Assembly (NCBI RefSeq): GCF_001422445.1
Contig: NZ_LMNA01000030.1
Location: forward strand, 62,231 to 126,230
Reading direction: 5' to 3'
Length of the DNA: 64,000 nucleotides
Source of the DNA: Pseudorhodoferax sp. Leaf274
Lineage (GTDB): Bacteria > Pseudomonadota > Gammaproteobacteria > Burkholderiales > Burkholderiaceae_C
The translations under genes and the position numbers were made by a program. This document shows positions 53,552 through 61,081 of this stretch, piece by piece. The notes beneath the pieces are model-generated. The model made no database searches, was not told where the DNA came from, and worked only from the letters and a program-made list of their open reading frames with translations. The first letter of the stretch is position 1, and every line of letters starts with the position of its first letter.

Positions 53552-54927
53552 GCGCTGGCCGCCCGGGTGGGATCGGTGGCGGCCGGCAGCACGATGCGGC
53601 CCGATTCGTCGGCCACCGTCCAGGGCCGGCGCACACCGCCGAGCGCCTCGGCCACGGCCAGGCCGGCCTGCAGGCCGTCCTCGTGGAAACCGGCGCCGAA
53701 GTAGGCGCCACAGAACCAGCTGCGCCGCTGGCCCTGCAGCGACCACAGCCGGGCCTGGGCACGCAGCGCCTCGGCATCGAACAGCGGGTGCTCGTAGACC
53801 TCGGTGCGCACCAGGTGCTCGGGCCGCGGCGCCTGCGCAGGGTTCAGCGTGACGAACAACGGCCGGTCTTCCGGCAGGCCCTGCAGCCGGTTCATCCAGT
53901 AGGTGACGCACAGCGCATCGGGGTGGCTGCGGTCGGCCAGGTAGTTCCAGGCCGACCAGACCGCGCGGCGCCGCGGCATCAGCGCCGGGTCGCTGTGCAG
54001 CACCGCCAGGTTGCGGCTGTAGCCGAAGGCGCCCAGAAGATGGCGCTCCTCGCCGCTGGCGTCGGGCAGCAGGCGCAGCGCCTGGTCGGCGTGGCAGGCC
54101 AGCACCACCTGGTCGAAGCGCTCGGGATGCCAGCCCTGGCGGGTGCGCAGGCGCACGCCTGCCGCGTCGCGCTGCACTTCCAGCACGGCGGTGTCCAGGT
54201 GCAGGCGCTCGCCGAAGCCCTCGGTGAGCCGGCGCACATAGCTGCGGCTGCCGCCCTGCACGGTGCGCCACTGCGGCCGGCCGTTCACCTGCAGCAGGCC
54301 GTGGTTCTGGCAGAAGCGCACGAAGGCCGCCGTGGGGTAGCGCCCGACCTGCGCCGCCGGCGTGGACCAGATCGCCGCGGCCATCGGATAGAGGTGGTCC
54401 TCGCGCAGCGCGGCGCCGTAGCCCTGCAGGTCCAGGTAGTCGTCCAGCGGCTGCAGGCCGGCGGCCTTGGCATGGCCCGGCGCCTCGCGATAAAAGCGCA
54501 GCAGCTCGCGCAGCATGCGCCAAAAACGTGGGCGCAGCAGGTTGCTGCGCTGCGCGAACAAGGTGTTCAGGCTGCTGCCCGCGTACTCCAGCGCGCCGCC
54601 GTCCAGGCTCACGCCGAACGACATGTCTGTGGCCTGCGTGGGCACCCCCAGGTGGGCGAACAGCGCGGTGAGGTTGGGGTAGGCCGGTTCGTTGTAGACG
54701 ATGAAGCCCGTGTCCACCGCCACCGAGCCGCCGGGCTGGGCCACGTCCACCGTGTGGCTGTGGCCACCGGGCCGGCGGTCGGCCTCGAACACTTCCACAT
54801 GGTGGCGCTGGGCCAGCAGCCAGGCTGCCGACAGGCCGGCGATGCCGCTGCCGACCACCGCCACGCGCAGCGGCTGGCCGCCGGCCGTGGCAGCGATGGC
54901 AGGGGACAAGGTGTGTGCTGGCTGCAT
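53548..54927 (-). CDS. FAD-dependent oxidoreductase (amine-oxidase/desaturase-like) of lipid cluster
   Basis: 459 residues. The FAD site VAVVGSGIAGLSAAWLLAQ is followed by EADRRPGGHSHTVDV and VDTGFIVYNEPAYPNLTALF, the pattern of NAD(P)-binding FAD proteins that precede DUF1365 and CFA synthase. SRSYVRRL and CGAYFGAGFHEDGLQAGLAVAE close the fold. It probably oxidises or desaturates membrane acyl chains. It is divergent from the sigma factor gene, and a weak copy of the ECF promoter (AGATCC at 55009-55004 on the minus strand) lies in the gap. Confidence 0.9.
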   Translation of the reverse strand: MQPAHTLSPAIAATAGGQPLRVAVVGSGIAGLSAAWLLAQRHHVEVFEADRRPGGHSHTVDVAQPGGSVAVDTGFIVYNEPAYPNLTALFAHLGVPTQATDMSFGVSLDGGALEYAGSSLNTLFAQRSNLLRPRFWRMLRELLRFYREAPGHAKAAGLQPLDDYLDLQGYGAALREDHLYPMAAAIWSTPAAQVGRYPTAAFVRFCQNHGLLQVNGRPQWRTVQGGSRSYVRRLTEGFGERLHLDTAVLEVQRDAAGVRLRTRQGWHPERFDQVVLACHADQALRLLPDASGEERHLLGAFGYSRNLAVLHSDPALMPRRRAVWSAWNYLADRSHPDALCVTYWMNRLQGLPEDRPLFVTLNPAQAPRPEHLVRTEVYEHPLFDAEALRAQARLWSLQGQRRSWFCGAYFGAGFHEDGLQAGLAVAEALGGVRRPWTVADESGRIVLPAATDPTRAASA

Positions 54928-55015
54928 GCGCAAGATCCTTGGAGGCGAGGGGCCCATTTTGTTTGCCGTCTGACGGTGCCTTCTACGCGGCCGCGCCGCA
55001 TTTGGATCTCCGCAG

Positions 55016-55043
55016 TGATCCGGTGCAGGGGCCGCTGCGTAAG
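55016..55043 (+). promoter_or_regulatory. ECF (RpoE/ChrR-type) promoter of the sigma operon
   Basis: TGATCC at 55016-55021, exactly 18 bases, then TAAG at 55040-55043: a full match to the RpoE/ECF11 promoter described in Rhodobacter. The expected start site, about seven bases after TAAG, falls at the sigma ATG (55051), so the transcript would be leaderless. It supports positive autoregulation. Confidence 0.88.
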
Positions 55044-55050
55044 ATGGACC

Positions 55051-55728
55051 ATGAGCCCACAGCAGCCCCAGCCATCCGCACCGACGGAGCCCGTCGCGTC
55101 CGGGCTGCGCCCCAGCCATTTGTCCATCGTGCCACCACCCGGTTCGCGCAGCGCCGTTCCCAGCCCCGAAGACCTGGCCCACTGGCTGAACGCGGTCGCA
55201 CAGGCGGGCGACCGCCAGGCCTTCGGCCAGCTGTTCGCCTATTTCGCACCGCGCATCAAGAGCTACCTGCTGCGCGCCGGCACCGACGATGCGCTGGCCG
55301 AAGACCTGGCCCAGGAGACCATGGTGCTGCTGTGGCGCAAGGCCGCATTGTTCGACGCGGCCCAGGCCGGCGCCGCCACCTGGGTGTTCACCATCGCGCG
55401 CAACCTGCGCGTGGACCGCTTCCGCCGCCAGGGCGGCGCCGCCGCACTGCAGGCGGACGATGTCGACATCGACACCCTGGCCCATGCCGCACCCGAGCCC
55501 GCCACCCAGCTGCACGCGCAGCGCATGGAGCGCCAGGTGCAGGCCGCGCTGCGCCAGCTGCCGCCCGAGCAGGCGCTGGTGCTGCAGCTGTCCTATTACG
55601 AAGACCAGCCGCATGCGCGCATCGCCGAGCGGCTTGGCATTCCCCTGGGCACGGTCAAGTCGCGCGTGCGGCTGGCCGTGAACCACCTGCGCCGGCTGCT
55701 GGCCGCGTTCGAAGACCCCGCACCATGA
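55051..55728 (+). CDS. rpoE: ECF sigma factor, RpoE/ECF11 group
   Basis: 225 residues. A Pro-rich N-terminal tail (about 40 residues) precedes region 2 (AFGQLFAYFAPRIKSYLL, DLAQETMVLLWRKAALFD, ATWVFTIARNLRVDRFR) and region 4 (LQLSYYEDQPHARIAERLGIPLGTVKSRVRLA). The ChrR-type anti-sigma gene overlaps its stop, which places it in the group that responds to singlet oxygen and organic peroxides. An exact group promoter lies right before it. No ribosome site is visible before ATG 55051, as expected for a leaderless message. Confidence 0.93.
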   Translation: MSPQQPQPSAPTEPVASGLRPSHLSIVPPPGSRSAVPSPEDLAHWLNAVAQAGDRQAFGQLFAYFAPRIKSYLLRAGTDDALAEDLAQETMVLLWRKAALFDAAQAGAATWVFTIARNLRVDRFRRQGGAAALQADDVDIDTLAHAAPEPATQLHAQRMERQVQAALRQLPPEQALVLQLSYYEDQPHARIAERLGIPLGTVKSRVRLAVNHLRRLLAAFEDPAP

Positions 55729-56387
55729 GTACCGCGAGCATCCAACACCACCCCGGCGACGATTTGTTGCTGGCCCTGGCGGCAGGGCAGTTGCCGACCG
55801 CCCCCGCGCTGGTGCTGTCCAGCCACGTCGAGGACTGTGCGCACTGCCAGGAGCAGCTGCGCGTGCTGCAAGCCGCCGGCGGCGCGCTGCTGCAGGAGCT
55901 GGCGCCCGCGCCACTGCGCGACGATGCGCTGGCGCGCGCCTTGCAGGCCATCGACGCGCCGCAGGCGGTGCCTGCGGCCGTGCCCGTGCGCGGCCTGCCG
56001 CCGCTGCCGGCCGGTGCGCACTGGCCGCGGGCGCTGGCCGGCTGCCGCATCACCCGCTGGCGCTGGATGGCGCCTGGCATGCGCTACGCCCGCGTGCGCG
56101 TGCCGCACGATCCGGCTGCCAACGTGTTGCTGCTGCGCATCGCGGCCGGCATGTACCTGGCCCAGCACACGCACAGCGACCGGGAACTGACCCAGGTGCT
56201 GCACGGCAGCTTCCACGATGGCCGGGCCCAGTTCAGCGCGGGCGATTTCGACGCGGCCGACACCCAGGTGCACCACCAGCCCGTGGTGCAGGCCGGCAGC
56301 GAATGCATCTGCTTGGCCTCGATCGAAGGGCGGCTGGAGTTCAACGGCTGGTTCGCGCGCACGCTGGGTTCGCTGGTCGGGATATAG
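55725..56387 (+). CDS. chrR: ChrR-type zinc anti-sigma factor
   Basis: 220 residues. The N-terminal anti-sigma domain has His9 and HVEDCAHC (His34, Cys38, Cys41), matching the HxnHx3Cx2C zinc site. The C-terminal cupin (about 105-220) has HTHSDRE with His148, His150 and Glu154 and a later His184, the second metal site of ChrR. It should hold the sigma factor inactive until singlet oxygen or a peroxide signal. ATG overlaps the sigma stop. Confidence 0.94.
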   Translation: MSTASIQHHPGDDLLLALAAGQLPTAPALVLSSHVEDCAHCQEQLRVLQAAGGALLQELAPAPLRDDALARALQAIDAPQAVPAAVPVRGLPPLPAGAHWPRALAGCRITRWRWMAPGMRYARVRVPHDPAANVLLLRIAAGMYLAQHTHSDRELTQVLHGSFHDGRAQFSAGDFDAADTQVHHQPVVQAGSECICLASIEGRLEFNGWFARTLGSLVGI

Positions 56388-56400
56388 GGCGCGCGGCCCC

Positions 56401-56438
56401 TGTGCGGTGGGGTGCCCATGCCGGTACACCACCGCACA
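56401..56438. terminator. Hairpin after chrR
   Basis: TGTGCGGTGG and CCACCGCACA form a perfect 10-bp stem around an 18-base loop, 14 bases after the chrR stop. No U run follows, so termination is plausible but not certain. Confidence 0.55.
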
Positions 56439-56442
56439 GTTA

Positions 56443-56470
56443 CCCGAAGATGCCCGAAGATGCCCGAAGG
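56443..56470. repeat. Short tandem decamer in intergenic DNA
   Basis: Two full copies and most of a third of CCCGAAGATG, just downstream of the chrR hairpin and before the DUF2177 stop. No function is evident. Confidence 0.7.
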
Positions 56471-56517
56471 TATAGGGCGGTGCGCAAAGATGCGCAGCGC
56501 GCCAGGGCAATTGGCCC

Positions 56518-56946
56518 TCAGTTCTTGAACACCGCCGCGTGCAGCCAGGGGGCTGCTGCGGCACCGCCCGCCGCCGCCATGGCGGTCACGAAACTGCCCC
56601 AGGCCAGGTCGGCCAGCGTCACATGCCAGGGCCAGTCCTTCAGCACCGCCTGGTTGGTCAGGTCGAACGTCGCGTAGGCCAGCAGGCCCAGCAGCGCCCC
56701 GTGGCCCAGCGCGGCCAGCACCGGGCGGCGCGACTCCAGCGTTGGAGCGATGGCGAAGAACACGATGCCGCCCACGTACAGCACGTAGAACAGCACCGCC
56801 GGTGCCGCGGCGAAGCGCTCGGCCATGAGGTGGCCGATGCCCGGGCGGTACAGCCGTTCGGCCATGCTGCCCAGCCAGATGGCGTCCAGCCCCAGGAACA
56901 CGAGGGCGCTGACGGCGTAGGCGATGGCGGCTAGGGACAGTGGCAT
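56518..56946 (-). CDS. DUF2177 membrane protein
   Basis: 142 residues with four membrane helices. AYAVSALVFLGLDAIWLGSMAERLYRPGIGHLM is the DUF2177 start, and GLLAYATFDLTNQAVLKDWPW its conserved centre. Members are found in the same neighbourhoods as FAD/DUF1365/CFA lipid genes and ECF sigma factors, so it probably joins the photo-oxidative lipid response. ATG 56946 is chosen over one at 57003. Confidence 0.87.
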   Translation of the reverse strand: MPLSLAAIAYAVSALVFLGLDAIWLGSMAERLYRPGIGHLMAERFAAAPAVLFYVLYVGGIVFFAIAPTLESRRPVLAALGHGALLGLLAYATFDLTNQAVLKDWPWHVTLADLAWGSFVTAMAAAGGAAAAPWLHAAVFKN

Positions 56947-57144
56947 GCGATGGCTCCGGCGGTGGGTTGCGTGCAGTACGCGGCTGGCGCCGCGTTGGAT
57001 CACCAGCGCAGCAGCACCGGGCTCGGCGGCGGGGGCCAGCCTCCTGCCGCGCCGTGTCCCGCGTCAATACCCGTTTGGATGACGGCCGTCGGCGATGCGT
57101 TCCACACACTCGGCGCTTCATCAACCAGCAGCGAGGGAATTGGC

Positions 57145-58296
57145 GTGGCACGAGCAGCACAACAGCGTTGGAGGCATCCCGTCACGGTACTGGCCTTGGT
57201 GGCCACGGGCGTGGTGGGATGCGGTGGAGGGGGCGAAGACGAAGGCTCGGGATCGGGCACGGGCGGCTACGTGAACTGGAACAACAGCACCAACGGGGCC
57301 GTGGTCGTGGATGCCGACAACGAGGAGTTCCGCGTCGTCTCGGACAGCCGCCAGATCGAGGACCGCAGCGGCAAACAGGCACGCGGCATGACGGTGGACA
57401 GCGATGCGCGCGTCTTCGTCGAAGGCAGACAGGTGGGCGTGGTCCAGCTGGTCGACGGCAGCAACGGCACGAAGATCGCGGCGTTCCGCTGTCTCAACGG
57501 CTCGGCGATGGACATCACGTTCCAGGCCGACAACACCTATTCGTACGCTTGCGCCGCGCCGGCTTCGGGAGGCTCCACCGGCGCTGGCGCGGCCACCGGC
57601 ACCGGCGGCGCGGACAGCACGGGCTACCTCACGTTCCAGGGCAACGGCAACGGGACGGTCGTGCTGGACAGCGACGACGAACGCTTTCAGGTGGCTGCTG
57701 CCACCCGCACGGTGGTGGACCGGTCCGGCGTGCGCCTGTCGGGCCTGGTGGTCGACAGCGGCGGCAACGTGCTGCGCAACGGCGTGACCATCGGCGCCGT
57801 CACGCTGGCCAGCGGCACGGGCGGCAGCCCTGTCGCGGTGTTCAGCTGCAACAACGGCAGCCGCATGAACCTGACCGTAGGGGTCCAGGGCTGGGGGCAG
57901 ACCTGCGCGTCTGACAGCACAGGCGCCGGCAACCAGGCCGGAGGATCGACGGGCGGCAGCAGCGGCGGGCAGAGCCGCTCGTTCATCACGTGGACCGGCT
58001 CGGCCAACGGCGAAGTCGTGCTCGATGCGTCTAACGACCCGTTCAAGTTCAACAGCGCCACGCGCTGCCTCTACAGCGTGAACCGCGACATGGAGTACGG
58101 CAACTTCTGCCTGGCCAGCGGATCGGCTTCCATCAGCTTCGGCGGGACCACGTATTCCGTCACCCGGTTGCTCAGCACCAGCAACACCTGCATCGTCGGG
58201 CTGACGACGGCGGATGGCTACAAGGCGGACATCGTGACGGACGCCACCCGCATCGACAACATCCGGGCCACCACCGATCGCCCGGTGGCTTGCTGA
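57145..58296 (+). CDS. Lipoprotein with three repeated beta domains
   Basis: 383 residues. GTG 57145 has GAGGGA seven bases upstream and gives a proper signal peptide ending LVATGVVGC with a lipobox. Three repeats of about 90-100 residues follow: each starts with a W/F-containing strand and NGxVVLD-like turn (NWNNSTNGAVVVD, TFQGNGNGTVVLD, TWTGSANGEVVLD). They are joined by Gly/Ser/Thr-rich linkers. The third repeat carries extra Cys residues. An earlier ATG at 57079 is possible but would bury the signal. Function is unknown; it is likely surface exposed. Confidence 0.74.
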   Translation: MARAAQQRWRHPVTVLALVATGVVGCGGGGEDEGSGSGTGGYVNWNNSTNGAVVVDADNEEFRVVSDSRQIEDRSGKQARGMTVDSDARVFVEGRQVGVVQLVDGSNGTKIAAFRCLNGSAMDITFQADNTYSYACAAPASGGSTGAGAATGTGGADSTGYLTFQGNGNGTVVLDSDDERFQVAAATRTVVDRSGVRLSGLVVDSGGNVLRNGVTIGAVTLASGTGGSPVAVFSCNNGSRMNLTVGVQGWGQTCASDSTGAGNQAGGSTGGSSGGQSRSFITWTGSANGEVVLDASNDPFKFNSATRCLYSVNRDMEYGNFCLASGSASISFGGTTYSVTRLLSTSNTCIVGLTTADGYKADIVTDATRIDNIRATTDRPVAC

Positions 58297-58342
58297 TTTC
58301 GGGTGCGACCCGGCCCCGCCGTCCGGCCCGTGCGACGCCGGG

Positions 58343-61081
58343 TCACGCCGGGAGCAGCACCAGCCCCGGCGGCAGCGCCTCGCCGAACACGCGGCGCTGG
58401 TCGGCCTCGTCCAGCACCGTCACCTCGCGCACCATCGCGGCCCAGCTCGGGGCGGCGTGGGCGGCCTGCAGCTGCGCAACGATCTGCAGGCGCAGGGCCT
58501 CGGGCAGGTCGCGTGCGCGGTCGCCGGTGGCCTGTGCGATCTGGGCCACGGCGAAGGCCGCGGCCTCGTTGCGGGCCCAGTCCGGCGCGATGGCCGCCAC
58601 CTGCGCCAGCCAATCCTGCGCCGTGGCGGGCGGCAGCACATGGTGCACGCTGGCATACAGCGGCTGGCGCGCGCCCAGGCGGCCCAACGCCCACCAGAGT
58701 TCGGCCGTGGCGCCGCACTTCAGGCGCTGCAGCAGCCAGTGGCCGAACTGCGTCTTGTGGGCGGGAGAGATGCGCTCGAACGAAGCCGCCATGCGCAGCA
58801 GTTCGTCCAGCGCCTGCATGGCCGGCCCCTCGGGCGTGGCGATGTCGGTGCCGCCCGGCGGCTGCAGGTAGTAGGCGATGACCTCGAACACCATCTGCTG
58901 CTGTTCGGCGTCGAGCCCGCCCGCGATGCGGCGCCACAGCAGCCACCACTCGGACCATTGCTGGCTGTCGTGGCTGTGCGCGATGCCCGGGCCGAACAGC
59001 TCCCACATCTGCGCCATGCGCCAGCCGTCCAGCGCGTCGCCGAAGCCGGGGCGCAGCGTGAAGCCGACCAGGTTGAACCAGGTGCGCTCGTGCTGCAGCG
59101 AGCGGCGGCGCCGCCTGGCGCCCTGCAGCAGCGCGCCGAACAGCGTGCGCAGCAGGGCCGCATGCCAGGTGGAGCGCTCGCCGAGCAGGCGCTCCAGCGT
59201 GGCACGCAGCTGGCGCACTTCCCTGGCTTCCACGCCTTGCTTCTTGTCGCCGTAGACGCGGGCGATGGCGGCCAGGGCCTCGGCCAGGCGCGGGTGGGCG
59301 GCCACGGGCACATCGGCATCCTGTGCGGCGGCGTCGCCACGCAGCTGGAATTCGAGCCGCCAGCGCTGGCGTGGCGCGTCGGCGGCCACGCAGTGCATCT
59401 CCAGCGTGCCGACTTCGGTGATCTGCGCGTCCAGCAGCACCTGCACCTCGGCGGCGGCGCCGCCGGCCGCAGCGGCTTTGGGCTGCAGCACGGTGGCGAT
59501 CGGCGGCAGGCGTTGCAGGCCGTCCTGCAGCGCGACGAGATCGCCCGCGCGGTGCCGCAGGTCGACGGCGCTGGTGGCCAGGTTGAAGCGCACCGGCCGG
59601 CCCAGGCGCAGGCTGAAGCGTTGCGCGTCCAGCCGCACCGTCTCGCCTTCGGGCGTGCCGTGCGGCAACACGCAGACGCCCTGGCCGTCGTCGAGCGCGA
59701 GGTAGTAGGCGCGCGCGGCGCCGCTGCGGATGCGCGGCCCGCTGCCGGCGCGGGCCATGGCATAGGCCACCGCGCCGCGCGCCACGGCGGCATCGAGCCG
59801 GGGGGCGTCCAGCAGGCGGATCGGCGTGCTGCCTGCCGGCTGCCAGCTGCGCAGCGTGGCCAGCAGGCGTTCGCGCAGCACCTGGGCATGGAACACGCCG
59901 CCGTTGAGCAGCACCGTGTCGGGCAGGGCGCCGCCCTGGCGCTGCAGGAAGGCCGCGATGTGGCGCGTGATGGCCGCGTCGCTGGCGTAGGGCAGGCCGA
60001 ATTCGACCAACGCGCCGCGGGCGCGCCGGGGCTGGGCATCGGCCGGCACCTGCGGGAAGAAACCTTCGACCAGCAGGCGGTCCACATCGGCGCGGGTCAG
60101 CAGGGCCGAACGCGCGCCGCCGATCAGGCGGCTGCCACTGCCCTGCAGCGTGACCGTGGTTTCCAGCGGGCCATCGGGGGCCAGCAGGCGCTCCTTGGCG
60201 CTGCGGCAGCGCTGCGTGAGCTGGGCCAGTTGGATGGCACTGAGCCGTTGGCCCGGCGTGCCGCCGGACAGCCGCGGCTCGATCCAGCGCGCCAGGGCCA
60301 GGTCCATGTTGTCGCCGCCCAGCACCAGGTGGTCGCCCACGCCGGTGCGCGCGAGCTGCGGCTGGCCCTGGGCGTCCAGCGTGACTTCGATCAGCGTCAG
60401 GTCGGTGGTGCCGCCGCCCACGTCCACCACGAGCAGGCGGCGCGTGCCGGCCAGATGCGCGGCCAGGTCGGCACGGTGCGCGAAGACCCAGTCGTAGAAG
60501 GCGGCCTGCGGCTCCTCGATCAGGTGGACCGCACCCAGGCCGGCCAGCTGGGCCGCCTGCAGCGTGAGCTGGCGTGCGCCCTCGTCGAACGAGGCCGGCA
60601 CCGTGAGCACGGTGGGCTGCCGTGCCAGCGGTGCCCCGGGATGGGCGTGGTCCCAGGCCTGGCGCAGGTGGCGCAAGTAGCTCGCGCTGGCCTCGAGCGG
60701 GGAGACCTTGGGCACCTCGTCGGGCGCGCCCCAGGGCAGGATGGCGGCCGTGCGGTCGACCGACGGGTGCGACAGCCAGCTCTTGGCGCTGGCGACCAGC
60801 CGGCCCGGCGTCTGCTGGCCGAGTTCGCGTGCGAAGGCGCCGAGGATGGCCTTCTCCTCCGATGCCCAGGGCAAGGGCAGGTCGGCCGCGGCCAGCGCGC
60901 CCTCGGCCGCATGGAAGCGCAGCGAGGGCAGCAGCGGCTGCGGGGCGACCTCGCCGGCCGCGATGCTTTGCGGGACCGCAAACACCGCGATGTCGCCACC
61001 CATGTCCGCGTTCAGCGGCGCGAACGCCAGCACCGTGTGGGTGGTGCCCAGGTCGATGCCGATGCAGAACGCGGCGGTCAT
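58343..61081 (-). CDS. Hsp70-like protein with C-terminal DUF3731-type region
   Basis: 912 residues. The actin-fold ATPase has FCIGIDLGTTHTVLAF, LTVPASFDEGARQLTLQAA, LIEEPQAAFYDW, LLVVDVGGGTTDLTLIEV and NGGVFHAQVLRERLL, so the nucleotide site is intact. Instead of a DnaK substrate domain there is a beta segment and a long helical tail (about 640-912), matching the DUF3731 region of this group. It overlaps the second Hsp70 gene as ATGA. It probably acts with it and DUF2760 as a specialised chaperone, but clients are unknown. Confidence 0.87.
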   Translation of the reverse strand: MTAAFCIGIDLGTTHTVLAFAPLNADMGGDIAVFAVPQSIAAGEVAPQPLLPSLRFHAAEGALAAADLPLPWASEEKAILGAFARELGQQTPGRLVASAKSWLSHPSVDRTAAILPWGAPDEVPKVSPLEASASYLRHLRQAWDHAHPGAPLARQPTVLTVPASFDEGARQLTLQAAQLAGLGAVHLIEEPQAAFYDWVFAHRADLAAHLAGTRRLLVVDVGGGTTDLTLIEVTLDAQGQPQLARTGVGDHLVLGGDNMDLALARWIEPRLSGGTPGQRLSAIQLAQLTQRCRSAKERLLAPDGPLETTVTLQGSGSRLIGGARSALLTRADVDRLLVEGFFPQVPADAQPRRARGALVEFGLPYASDAAITRHIAAFLQRQGGALPDTVLLNGGVFHAQVLRERLLATLRSWQPAGSTPIRLLDAPRLDAAVARGAVAYAMARAGSGPRIRSGAARAYYLALDDGQGVCVLPHGTPEGETVRLDAQRFSLRLGRPVRFNLATSAVDLRHRAGDLVALQDGLQRLPPIATVLQPKAAAAGGAAAEVQVLLDAQITEVGTLEMHCVAADAPRQRWRLEFQLRGDAAAQDADVPVAAHPRLAEALAAIARVYGDKKQGVEAREVRQLRATLERLLGERSTWHAALLRTLFGALLQGARRRRRSLQHERTWFNLVGFTLRPGFGDALDGWRMAQMWELFGPGIAHSHDSQQWSEWWLLWRRIAGGLDAEQQQMVFEVIAYYLQPPGGTDIATPEGPAMQALDELLRMAASFERISPAHKTQFGHWLLQRLKCGATAELWWALGRLGARQPLYASVHHVLPPATAQDWLAQVAAIAPDWARNEAAAFAVAQIAQATGDRARDLPEALRLQIVAQLQAAHAAPSWAAMVREVTVLDEADQRRVFGEALPPGLVLLPA

